Of a stretch of 64,000 nt of DNA, positions 12,801-23,823 are shown in pieces (position 1 is the first letter of the stretch; each line of letters opens with the position of its first letter). A program made the translations under genes and the position numbers. The notes beneath the pieces were generated by a model that did not search any database, had not been told where the DNA came from, and saw only the letters and a program-made list of their open reading frames with translations. Origin of the DNA: Physcia stellaris (lineage: Eukaryota; Ascomycota; Lecanoromycetes; Caliciales; Physciaceae); NCBI GenBank assembly GCA_018902385.1, contig JABSSW010000031.1, forward strand, positions 124,001-188,000. The letters run 5' to 3'.

Positions 12801-15800
12801 TTAACACCGATGGTCGCGCTTACCATTCACATCACATGTCTTTGATCGGCCAAGAATACCAGGAACTTCTCGAACGGAGCTTTGCAGGTCTTCCAGCAAC
12901 AGGCAATCTCCCAACCACTAAGTGGGTATCCTCTGTGTACGGTAGGGAGGTCACCGGGAAAATCTTACCCTCGTACTGGCGGAAGAATCTGGAATCCCCA
13001 GTCCTATTCAGTGACGCGCTTGAAGGCCTTCTTCAGGATTCCAAACTTCATCTCATAGAGCTCGGGCCTCATTCGGCTCTGCAGCTTCCAATCAAAGAGA
13101 CCCGAGTCAAGCTTAATCTAAGTGACGCTGACGTGCACTACTCATCTGCCCTGATCAGAAATAAGAACAGTACTGAATGCGTCCTGAGCTTGATGGGTGA
13201 TCTATTCCTCCATGGGCATGATATCTCCTTCGCAAAGGTGAACTACGTTGAATCCTCTTTGGCTGGGAGCAAACCAGGCCAACCACAAGGCAATTTTGTC
13301 AAAGATCTGCCACCATATCCCTGGCAATACGACTCTGTACTGTGGAGCGAAGGTCGTCAAAGTCGGGAGCTCCGGAACCGTAAGTATGGATATCACGACT
13401 TGATTGGCACCCAGACTATTGCGGGCGATGGTCATACCACGACGTGGCGGAACATTCTCCGAGTCAAAGATATTCCTTGGGTTGAGGGTCATAAACTAGG
13501 GAACGACATTGTCATGCCTGGAGCTGCCTACTTGGCCATGGCCATGGAAGCTCTCTGTCAAGTCACTGGGACTCTCAAAGCCGACAAACCTTCCTTCACT
13601 CTCCGCCATGTGAATATCATGAAAGCTCTCCAGATGTCTGCCGATACCAACACTGCAGGCGTCGAGATTTTCACGACGCTCTCCCCATTGCAGATCTCGG
13701 GAACGTCATCTTCAGTTAGATGGTTCGACTTTAAAATTATGACCTACGAAGAGAAACTCTCCGTCATCCATGCAACCGGCTCGATCTGTCTTGATAAAGA
13801 GCCAATTGGTCGTGTTGTCCCCGATTTGCAAGACCTAGAGGCTCTTGCAACTCGGAATTGGTACGACAGATTCATCAAAACTGGCCTGAACTTTGGATCT
13901 ACATTCCAAACTTTGGAAAGGATTGAAACACATCAGAGCAAGAAGATAATGTATACCCGTTCGACCATTCCTTATCTTCAAGGCGGCGGCGAGGGCGTCA
14001 ACAGGGAGTCTGACTATATCATGCATCCAATTACCATCGACACTATGTTCCAAAGCGCCATCATTGCTAGCTCGGCCGGTATCCTGAAAAACCTCAGTTG
14101 CAAGGTTCCTACTACAATCGAGCTTGCAAAGTTTAGAGCTCCAATATCCGTTGATGACTCTGCTTGGACAGTAGATGCGGAGTCTAAGCCCACTGGATTC
14201 GGTTCCATCTCGGTATCAGCTGAGATCCACGATAATCAGGGGCAGGTATGCGGACAGCTTTGCAATGCTGGTTTGATCCCTTTCCAAGGTGCATGGCAAG
14301 AGGAAGCTATCGAGGAACGTCAGCCGATGCTAAGAGTTCATTGGAAGCCGGACATCATGACACTTCGGCCGGACAACAAGGAAAGTTTTCTGCATGCTTT
14401 GGAGGCTTCTATTGCAACGCTCGCGGATGTTTCTATGTCACCTTATGTACAAAACCTACTCGCTACGGTCGATTTATTGGCTCACAAGAATCCACGTCTC
14501 CGCATTCTCGAATTAGGACAGCCGACTACAGAGGTTTCCCGTCAACTCCTGACCGATCTTTGTTTTGGAAGTGCTTTCCCGAGGTTCTCAAGCTACTCTC
14601 GCGGCTTCTTGTCTAGCACCAATGAGTTTCTTCTTGAGAATGTCAATTCAATTGATAACCTCAGCAACACCTTAGAGAACGCCAAACCACAGACGGGCAT
14701 AGAATTCGACATTATCATTCTTGCGACACCAGCGTCAAGTGAAGAATACTTTGGTAAGCGGCTCGATTCTGCCAAGGCCATTCTCAGCACCCAAGGTATT
14801 ATTACCGGGCTCCTGCCCCATGACGCTGCTTCCAAGGTTGAATCCACAGACCTAAAGACCATGACCCTGGCTATGAAGGACGGAACCGATATCGTCATGG
14901 CTACGAAGCTCCCCGAATCACCGGAGAAGAGACTTAAAGAAGAAGACGTCGTACTTGTGGAACGAGACGGTACTCAAGCTTTCGTTGACGCTTTCATCCC
15001 GGAGCTGGCAGAGCGCTTTGGCCATGTTGAAAGGGTAGCGCTCGACATACTGTCATCATATCCATTAAAGCCCAAAACCACAGTGATTTCCGCCATTGAG
15101 CTTGACAAACCAATACTATCAACCCTTACTGACATTGAGATGATGAATATCAAGATGATGACGGACCGTGCAGCCAACTTGGTCTGGCTTACCGGCGGTG
15201 CCAATTTCAAGGGATGCGATCCTGACTTCGCACTGGTGTCAGGTCTGGCGCGTTCTCTCGCACTTGAGCAGCCGAGCCTGCGGTTCTTGACTTTCGACAT
15301 CGACGACTGGCACACAAATACCGCTACAACATACCGGAATCTCATCCAAATTATTGAAGAGGTTCAGACAGCTGCCGAGCCTGATCTTGAAATGATCCAA
15401 CACAACGGCGTTGTTCACGTTAGTCGTTTCGTTTCCGATGACACTATGAACACAACATTCCGTCAAAAGCAAGGAGACCAAGCTTTACACAAGCCCCTCA
15501 GCCAGACGGGTCCATTGCGACTGACAATCGAAAAGCTTGGTCAATTCGACACTCTTGCTTTCAAGGAAGATGAGCCAAGCTCAGATGACCTCGAAGTCGA
15601 TTTCGTGGAAGTTGATGTCAAATGTATTGGTTTGAATGCTAAGGTAAGCTCAAAAGTCTTCAGTCATGACAACAACAATACTGACCTATGACAGGACGTT
15701 TCTGTTTACTCAGGCAAAGTCGAAACGCATGGTGCAACCTCTTCCTTAGAATGCGCCGGTATCGTAACCCGAGTAGGAAAGAACGTGGAAAGCTTGTGCG

Positions 15801-18060
15801 CCGGTGATCGCGTTGTTGTCATGGCTCCGGGTCATTTTGCCACCCTCGAGGCGTTTCCAGAATGGGCTTGCGCCAAATTACGTGACGATGAAGCTTTTGA
15901 TGTAGGTTTTCAGTAACGTTAAGTGTCGAGGCTTACCAATCTACAGGTCGTCTGCACTTTGCCTTTAGTCTTCGCTACCGCCTTGTACGGTTTGGCTCAT
16001 CGTGCTAACCTTCGCGAGCATGAAGTGCGTAAGATTACAATCCTAGTATCTTAGCAATGTCTGACAACGCATAGACAGTACTCATCCATTCTGGAGCCGG
16101 TGGTCTTGGCATGGCTGCGATTCAGATTGCTCGACTCCGAGGTGCAGAGGTATGAAGGCCCACCTACTTCGGTTGCATCACTTTGCTAAGGACATAAAGG
16201 TCTTCACGACTGTCAATTCCGAAGAAAAGAAAGAGTTCCTCGTCCAGAAACTCGGCATCAAAAGAGAAAACATTTTCAACTCTTTCGACTCCTCATTCCT
16301 GTCTGGCGTTCTAGCTGCAACTAATGGCAAAGGTGTGGATGTTATCCTGAATTCCCTCAGTGGTGATCTTCTCCACGACAGCTGGATGGCTTGCGCTAGA
16401 TTCGGTCGGTTTGTTGAGGTCGGGAAACGAGATCTGAATGATGCTGGAAAGCTCGATATGCATAATTTCCGCCGCAACATCACCTTCACTGCTTTCGATG
16501 TTAGCGAGCTATGCGACGTCAGTGACCGAACATTGAGTTCCATTTGGGAAAGGTGAGAGCCAACCGTTCCGCTTTCGCCATGATGCAATCACTAACCAGT
16601 ATAGTCTCCTGCGCGATATCATGAGCCTGTACCGCGATGGGAAGATTAAGCCGATCGATCCTCTGCAAGTCTTCGACTCATCGGATATCGTACCAGCTTT
16701 CAGGCATTTCACATCGAAAGAGAGGACAGGTAAGACTGCAGTATCTTTTGAGAATAAGGAGGTTTTAGTCAAAGTGAGCTACAAATTCAAGACATCGAAA
16801 TGTAGGAGCGAATATGCTGACAGTTGGACAGATTCTTCCACTGAAGCACAGTACGACATTTGACGCCGAGAAAACCTACCTCATGATCGGATGCCTTGGC
16901 GGCCTTGGCCGCAGCATGTCCAAATGGATGATGAAGCAAGGTGCTAGGAAGTTCGTCTTTCTCGGTCGATCCGGGCTTGACAAGACACCGGCACGAAAAC
17001 TTGTCGAGGAGCTAGAGAGCGGCGGCGCTACTATCAATGTCGTCAGGGGAGACGTAGGCGTCTTCAATGATGTTCAGAGATGTGTCGACGTCGTCCACGG
17101 TCCCATTGGCGGTGTCATCCAAGCTGCGATGGGTCTCAACGTACGGTCTTCCCGTCCGGGGCTCGCTAGCATGAAGCTGACTTTCCACAGGAAGCACTTT
17201 GGACAACCATGTCCAATGAATACTGGCACACAGGGATCGACCCCAAGAGAATCGGAACCTGGAACCTCCACAATGCTCTCCTCCCCCATTCCTCTTCCCT
17301 GGACTTTTTCCTTCTGACCTCATCCATCTCCGGCACCGTCGGAACCGCCACGGAGAGCAACTACTGCGCGGGTAACTACTTCCTAGACGTCTTCGCTCGC
17401 TATCGTCGCAGCCTTGGCCTCCCCGCCACTTCCATCGGTCTGGGCATGATATCTGAAGTCGGCTACCTACACGAAAACCCTGAAATCGAAGCACTGCTGC
17501 TTCGCAAGGGTATCCAGGCCATAAACGAGGACGAGCTGCTACAAATTGTAGACATTGCCCTTTCGCAACCCCATAGCGCAAAGACTTGCTACGACGCACT
17601 AGCCGAAGGCCATATCCTCACTGGCCTGGAAACAAGCGGACTCAAATTACTTCGGCAAAAGGGGTTCGAGGGAACGAATCCTACCCTGAATGATCCTCGA
17701 GCGCGGCTGCTTGCTAGCGCTCTCGATGGTGCATCAGGTGGCGCAGTGAAGTCCAACTCCGGGCTACCAGCTGAGCTCGCCGAGGCCGTTGAGGCTGGTG
17801 CTGACACCCTGCCTGTTATCCTGGATCTAATTAAGAAGCGGTTCTCGAACTTGGTGCTGGTACCTGTGGAGAAGGTAGATGATTCGCGGCCGCTGAATAG
17901 TTTGGGAATGGACAGCATGCTAGCGGCGGAATTCAGGACTTGGTTCTATCAGGCTTTCAAGGTTGACATTCCGTTTTTGATGTTGTTAAGCGATACTGTC
18001 ACGTTGAGTCGGTTGGCCGAATTAGTCAAGGAGGGCGTGGATGGGGCACAGATTTCGTAG
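9840..18060 (+). CDS. Highly reducing iterative type I polyketide synthase, 2398 aa
   Basis: Thirteen exons (9840-9990, 10060-10531, 10587-10895, 10948-11164, 11605-11843, 11896-15643, 15695-15901, 15947-16024, 16075-16149, 16200-16552, 16605-16773, 16832-17140, 17191-18060) keep one frame throughout. Domains in order: KS (DTACSSS with Cys215, ECHGTGT with His352, KPNLGHS with His390); AT (GQGAQ, GHSSGE near Ser665); DH ([14 protein letters not shown], His995); a methyltransferase-like region with a degenerate SAM motif (LELGQPTTE), probably inactive; ER (residues about 1713-2006, GAGGLGMAA); KR (CLGGLGRS; Tyr2167 and Asn2171 in SNYCAGN); ACP (LGMDSM, Ser2351). There is no thioesterase or reductase end domain, as usual for this class, so release needs a separate enzyme or water. 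It should make a non-methylated, strongly reduced chain in the cytosol. Intron 4 is swollen to 440 nt by a MITE. Confidence 0.95.
11182..11520. mobile_element. MITE (339 bp) inside PKS intron 4
   Basis: The two ends are inverted copies about 60 bp long: 11182-11241 begins ATTTCTCGATTTCGAAACGC, and the reverse complement of 11461-11520 begins the same way and continues through CTTGCGACTCCTTGGC, a T-run and ACCACATTACC. The roughly 220-bp middle is AT-rich and has no coding capacity. Removing it would leave a PKS intron of about 101 nt. Flanks share only CT, so the target-site duplication and superfamily are unresolved. The host reading frame is unaffected because GTGAGT and CAG splice borders lie outside the insertion. 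Confidence 0.9.
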
Positions 18061-19514
18061 AGACCATCGATAGACGATCCATGATAGATTCATATTACTT
18101 CACCCTCAACAGAATCTGGATCCTTGGAAGGGCTTTTACTGTTTTTCCATGCACACCTATCTGGTCGGTTCATCGAGTGTGGATGGTCTGGACGCATGGG
18201 ACCTGGTCCCTCAATCCTGCCAGCAGAGGCACACTCGCTAGATTCGCACGACAAGGACACCAAATTTATCATGCGCGTTGCCTGCCGTTCTCAGTGACCT
18301 TCTATTCTCACGTTCGGCCATCTAGGGTGTCAAGAAAAAGACTCTGCTTCACCAAGCATGCCCTGCCTACTCTAGGTCTATGCCTCCTGTCCCCACGCCA
18401 TCCTACCTATTCTCCGAGAGTGATCTCTCCATTCAAAGGCTTCGGATGATCTATATCAGTCGGTAAAGCGCTGCAGGCTTAGTGAGGTATCCCTGCGTGG
18501 TGCGAACTTCTAGCATGCATACATATCGGCCTCGTTGAAAATCATTGATCTATTGTTATTGAGTTGAGAATTGAACGGATTCGCATACATGTACGTTTTC
18601 ACATTGAGGAACGAATATTCGACCTCGGCTCGCCCGGATCCGTACAAACCGGACGCCCCTAGCCATCTCGTGAAAGGCCTTCTGAGTTAAAATCCTGCAC
18701 CCCTAACCTCAATTTCCTCACAAACATATACCCCCATTTCCTCCAGCCTCCCACTCCCTATGCAAAGCCTTCAACAACGTGAGGAATCGTCATGTACGAG
18801 ATGCTAGTGCTAGCAAATCGTGATCATTGACACGACTCCTTCCTCGACCGATGCCACACCAAGCAGGAACGCATCATAGCCTTAGTAGGTAAATCACCTC
18901 TCGAGCTGCCAATTTACAACGGTGAGGAATTGTCTACTCATGTTTCCATTGTCAGTTGCCTCTCCCTTCTTGAGGGTTTAATCGACTCCTTTTACGTAAA
19001 CTTTACCAGAGACCTATGTTTATCCTTACTGTACAAATATCCAAGCCGGTCTTTGCCGGGGTTGAGAAAGCTTGTGTATAAGAATGGAGACCAAGATATG
19101 CCAACCATGCATACCTTGAGGTGTATACAGTAACATACTGGTAGTGCAAAACTTTCAATATATGCAATAGGCAGTTTAGATTTCTATTTGCGACATCTTA
19201 GTCAATCAACATCGGAGCCGAAAACACAGCTCTTGTCTGGAAAAAGAAGATAACCAACGATCATGCGATGTTGCTGCAGCCTTCTGATACTGTTCGTGTA
19301 GACAAACGCTATTGATTTGCTTCGACTATTTACCACAGCCGCTCTCTGGAACAGCAGCCCCGATTCACCGAGTGGATGCAGTGTCTTTACAGGCAGTTCC
19401 TGCCATTTTTGCTACAGGAGATACAATGACAATCCGCGACAACAGCTCTGTTACTTCACTCTCCTTTTTAAACCACTCCATTGCCCTTCGAAACCTTGTC
19501 GATACTAGCCCATA
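18061..19514. other. Intergenic, PKS 3' flank, no gene
   Basis: About 1.45 kb with only short frames that match nothing recognisable and have no plausible exon structure. It contains the 3' untranslated ends of the convergent PKS and secreted repeat-protein genes. Confidence 0.5.
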
Positions 19515-19943
19515 TCATCCCAGGCAACCTACGCGCCGACGCCCGTCCTGGCCAAGCTTGAAAAGCTCTCTAGTGGTTCTAGAACCCGTCAGAAAACCCC
19601 ATAGAATTGGAGAACGCCTTACCTTGGGACCCCACACAGGCGCGGGCTTGAACTTGTACGGACCGGGCGTCGACTCCAGAGAGTGTGGGGCAGGTTTACC
19701 GGCTTCTCGTCGCGAGACAGGGGCCGGTTCGAACGTGTAAGGACCAGGCGTTGATTCCTGAGAATTCGAGGATGGCTGTTCAGCCTCTCGGCGCCAGACC
19801 GGGGCTGGCTTGAACTTGTATGGGCCAGGGGTTGACTCGAGAGAAGCCGGGGCTGGTTGAGCTGCGCCTTTGTGCGAGACAGGTGCGGAGATCGCTCCGC
19901 AGGCGAGAAGGAGCGATACGAGGACGGTGTTGTGGATATACAT
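19515..19943 (-). CDS. Secreted Kex2-site repeat protein (candidate RiPP or pheromone precursor)
   Basis: The 142-codon frame starts with a clear signal peptide (residues 1-20, hydrophobic VLVSLLLACGAISA). Three 27-residue repeats follow at 34-60, 61-87 and from 88, each built on ESTPGPYKFKPAPVW or a variant, with RREA after the first two (Arg-Arg at 51-52 and 78-79). Arg-Arg before Glu-Ala is the layout of alpha-factor type precursors: Kex2 cuts after the basic pair and a dipeptidyl aminopeptidase trims Glu-Ala. Fungal Kex2-processed repeat proteins also feed cyclic peptide (dikaritin) pathways. No DUF3328/UstYa oxidase is visible nearby. A GTAAGG donor after residue 107 suggests an intron, so the C-terminal 35 residues and stop are uncertain. 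Cysteines typical of filamentous-ascomycete alpha pheromones are absent. Confidence 0.7.
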   Translation of the reverse strand: MYIHNTVLVSLLLACGAISAPVSHKGAAQPAPASLESTPGPYKFKPAPVWRREAEQPSSNSQESTPGPYTFEPAPVSRREAGKPAPHSLESTPGPYKFKPAPVWGPKVRRSPILWGFLTGSRTTRELFKLGQDGRRRVGCLG

Positions 19944-21890
19944 CTTGAGCTGAGATGGATACTGAAAGTGCTTTAAAAATCAACAGGCGAAGCAATGGAT
20001 TTTTTATGAGCCGTCAATGCACGAAAAAGTGTACAGAAGGAACAAACAACGAGAGGCAACCGGAACGGGCATGTTTCTTATACCAGCGCTCTACAGAAGG
20101 ATGAACGCATGTGAAACAGCTTCACAGTGCGGAGATCGCAAATCGAGGATATTAAGGGAGCTCTCCGACTCTCATGCTGGGCAGACGTTGGCCAAGGAAG
20201 CGATTTTCCACGCGCTGAGTAGATCAACGGCACCTGCGCAGTGCGCACTGGCCCAAGGCGGCGAATGCGCAAGGGCCAGGGGTGCAAGACACGTTCCTGG
20301 ACTGAAACATCCCGAGAGCTGACAGCAGAGGTGCGCTTGGGTCGCTTAAGGCGGTTGAAAATTAAGTTATTAGAGAGGTTTCACAACTCTAACTTTGCCG
20401 TGGGTTTAGCACACATTGAGCGTGGGAGGAGAGTTGTTCCTGATTCCATTAGCGACACTAAGTGAAAAAGGTCAAACTCCATCAGTTTTAGACTTGACGA
20501 CGGACATCAGTAGGACAACATACCCTCAACAGCCATTCAACAGCTCTGTGTTAAATCAACGCAGATCGAATTATTGAGTATGCCATGACCTTTGCAACTT
20601 GTCTGGAATTGCTAAGGACGTGTGACAGTTGGGTTTTTACGAAGACTAATGACCAGATTGCGAGATCCTCTCATTGTTCTCGGAAGCTCTCACTACTGGG
20701 GGCTTTGTGTGATACGCCTGCAGTAATAATATTGATACAAGCGGCATCGTAGTGGGTCGTCTTCCTTCTCCATGCTCTTTTCTCTCTTTCATGCAAAATT
20801 TCTGCAAACAGCGCCGACCAATTCATGTTCAAAGTTGTGAACGACGAGTCCAGCTCGATTTAAAACCTCAGTCGTGCTCCTTTCTATCCAAAGCGCATTT
20901 CGGAAAGATGAGGACGAGAATGACAATGAAAGAACAGAAGGTTTGGAGAACTTTGATGCCGTTCTTTGACCGTTGAGAAGAGCGGATACCAATTCTCCGA
21001 ACCCTTCGTTGATGAGACAGCGTATAAAATTCTTAACAGACCAGTGATTGAGAATTCAGGCTTCGAGCCGCTGATAGTGAGACAGCCTGGGCGGAGGTCC
21101 TAATCGAGCGGCGTCATCTCAGGTCATGATTATCCTATCCGCTAGACTCGAATTCTTTTCAAGAGGTCCTTGGCGGTTATAGACCACTTGCTCGCTATGC
21201 ACATCCAAGCCAGAAGCAGCATACCTTCCGGTCCTCAGGCTCATCAAAGTGGTTGCTTGCGTCCCAATGTCTCACTTCGTGGTATCCGTAGTCACTACTG
21301 CGTCGTCGCGCCGGGCTCGCCTTCGACGGCTTCAGGTTCAAACTTCTCATTACGTCTCACTCACAAACACCAGGCTTTCTTGATCAGGGATTCTTGATCT
21401 TGTCCACATGCTTTTTTGCCCGTGTGAGTGCAGCATGACCGTTTGGATGCGTCAAGCCTTGACATCATCACGCGCGGAACTGCATAGTAACAGTATCGAC
21501 GAGAACTTCGGATGAGGCTCGCTGCCACCTTCATGTCGTCTGCCACTCTAGCTGTGGAGCCGAAGGTACGAGTGTAACGATCTAGGCTTTAAAAGGGCTG
21601 TCGAAGTAAGGACATTTGACCTTGTAAACGAGGAGAGATCCAGATCTTAAGAGTTTGCTTGCTTCTGTTTTTCTTCAGTTTACATCATGTGAATACTCAA
21701 TGTAGTAGATGGTGGAAGTTGACACCCGTTAGACCAGCAGGGTTCCGGAGATCCTTTGTTGACCGTTTGCCATTTTAACCCAGTACAACAATGATTTCTT
21801 AGCGTGAGGAGCACGGCTTGCGGATAAAGTTTATCCCGAAACAGCGTGAAATGCGAGAGGATTAGAATTACAGTGTATCGAATTGTTGAG
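19944..21890. other. Gene-poor transition to the AT-rich block
   Basis: Nearly 2 kb of balanced composition without a gene I can support; frames up to about 100 codons have no family resemblance. Composition turns strongly AT-rich from about 21,890. Confidence 0.5.
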
Positions 21891-23681
21891 TGAATGAAAA
21901 TAATCAAAATGTTTTCGAGCAAAAAAATTGATTATTCAAATTGACGAATACAAAATAATTACAAAAAATCGATTATTGAATGTAAAAAATGTCAAAACTG
22001 CAAATTAATAAAGCGAAAAAATGAAAAATTGACTGAAACGTTATTTTGATTGAAAAAATGTAAATATGTTTGAATGTCGCATAATGTATATATATGCAAA
22101 TAAAAAATCAATATTTTAATAAAACGAATTTGACTAAATGATTTAGCGATTAAAACTGTAAATAAGCATTTTTTACTCAAAAAATCGCGAATTCGAGTCG
22201 TATGATGAACAAAATGTTGAACAATCGAATGAATTATTTCATGATTATAAATTCAAAACGCAAATTCTGACGCGAATGAAAATTCTCAAAATAATCGAAT
22301 TGATAATTTGAAATCACTGTTAACATGTGAAATATAACAAGCAATAAACATTATTTTTTTGTTGTTATGACAACGTTGAAAACTGATGTTGAACGCAAAA
22401 CAGAAAAAAAAATGATTAAAACGTTGACGAAACAACGACGATTGCACAAAAAAATGTCAAAACAAAATCGTGACGAAATGATGTACGAATCGAAAAAAAA
22501 AAAATGTTGAAAACGTCGATCGAAAAAATAAAAACGATGTAATGATATTGACGAAACAAATGATAAAAAAAAAAAAAAATGAAAAAAATCGAAAAGTAAA
22601 AGACGAAAAAGATGAAAATGACGAAAAAAAAAAAAATCGAACAAATGTTTCGACAAACTTCTTGATTTGAATTGTAACAAAAAAAAAACGCAATAAATCG
22701 TAAAATTGCTAATGATCAAAAAAAATCAACTGAATGTATTGATGTCAAAAATCATTTATTTCGTCGTCATTGAAAGCATCGTCGCACGATCACAATTGAA
22801 CGTATATGAAATTTACGACATGATGAAAATTCAAAAACGCGCTGAATCGTGTCAGAAATACGTTTTTGAAATTCAAAATTTCGTATTACAATTCATCGTC
22901 ACGATGTGAAAAAGTGTACGATCGTGCGAATTAATGTATGCAATGCAAAAATTGAAATAAATGCAAAAAAAATTGCAAAAACGACGATTATTGATTGAAA
23001 CAAACTTGCGAAATAAAATTTTTCCGAATTCGTAACAATAATTTCACGAAATGTTGATCATGAAACATCAATTGTTGATTGACAACAAAAACAAAATGAT
23101 TTCAACATTATTGAATTCAAATTTCGTTTTTTTCAAAATTTCAAATTTCATATTTTATTTGCGTAAAATATTGTACGCAATCAACGACATTTGTGTATAA
23201 ACATTAAAATTAATTGTCGTGTTGAAAATTTGTTATCAATGTCATAAAATTGTTTGTTTCATGATATTTTCGAATTAAAATTAAAAGCATCGAAAATTGA
23301 TAACAAAAACAAAATGATTTTTACATCATGAATTGTTGAATTGATTATTTTTAAAATTTTCAATATTCTATTTTAATTGTTTAGAATATTGTACGCAATC
23401 AATGAAAAAATGTATAAAGATCAAAATTATTTTCGATGCGAAAAACTTGTTTGCACTATGATGAAATTGATTTTTTCGTGATGTTTATCGATTTCGTTCA
23501 TTTCAATCTGACTCGAAATTATGAAATTGTGATTAACAATTCGCATTGTCATGATCAATATCAACATCGTTTTTTCACAAACAGCATGAATTCGAACAAT
23601 TTTAATTTTTTAATTATACGATAAAAACTTCACGATTTTGCGTTTCAATATTTTTATAATCACGTTCAAATCGCAAAAATC
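21891..23681. other. AT-rich hypermutated DNA, unassigned
   Basis: The left rim of the 28.6-kb AT-rich block. Frames here are low-complexity (runs of Phe/Ser or Lys) and not evidence of genes. It carries the same near-absence of CpC, CpT, ApG and GpG as the identified fossils, so it is probably an older repeat whose family can no longer be read. Confidence 0.55.
23081..23431. repeat. Diverged tandem duplication, period about 218 bp
   Basis: Two blocks share an A-rich start (ACAAAAACAAAATGAT at 23085 and 23303) and an end containing ATATTGTACGCAATCAA (about 23167 and 23385), giving a constant offset near 218. The middles have drifted. The origin is unknown. Confidence 0.65.
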
Positions 23682-23823
23682 TGCTAGAAACAATGCGATG
23701 AAAATGCAAAAAGTTGAAAAATGCTAAATACAAAATAATCGAAATATATTCATTTGTCAAGTCAAAATTAACTAATTAACTAACAAACAGATGTCAACAA
23801 GCAAACAAAATCAACATTTAACA
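23682..23823 (-). repeat. 3' LTR of gypsy element A (142 bp)
   Basis: It aligns without gaps to 38195-38336, with 7 differences counted by eye. On the element strand it begins TGTTAAA and ends TAGCA, the standard TG...CA form. Confidence 0.92.

Noticed and set aside
22351-22719. Phe/Ser-rich open frames on the minus strand
   Set aside because: They come from A/T-rich simple sequence; no family, and both reading frames look the same.
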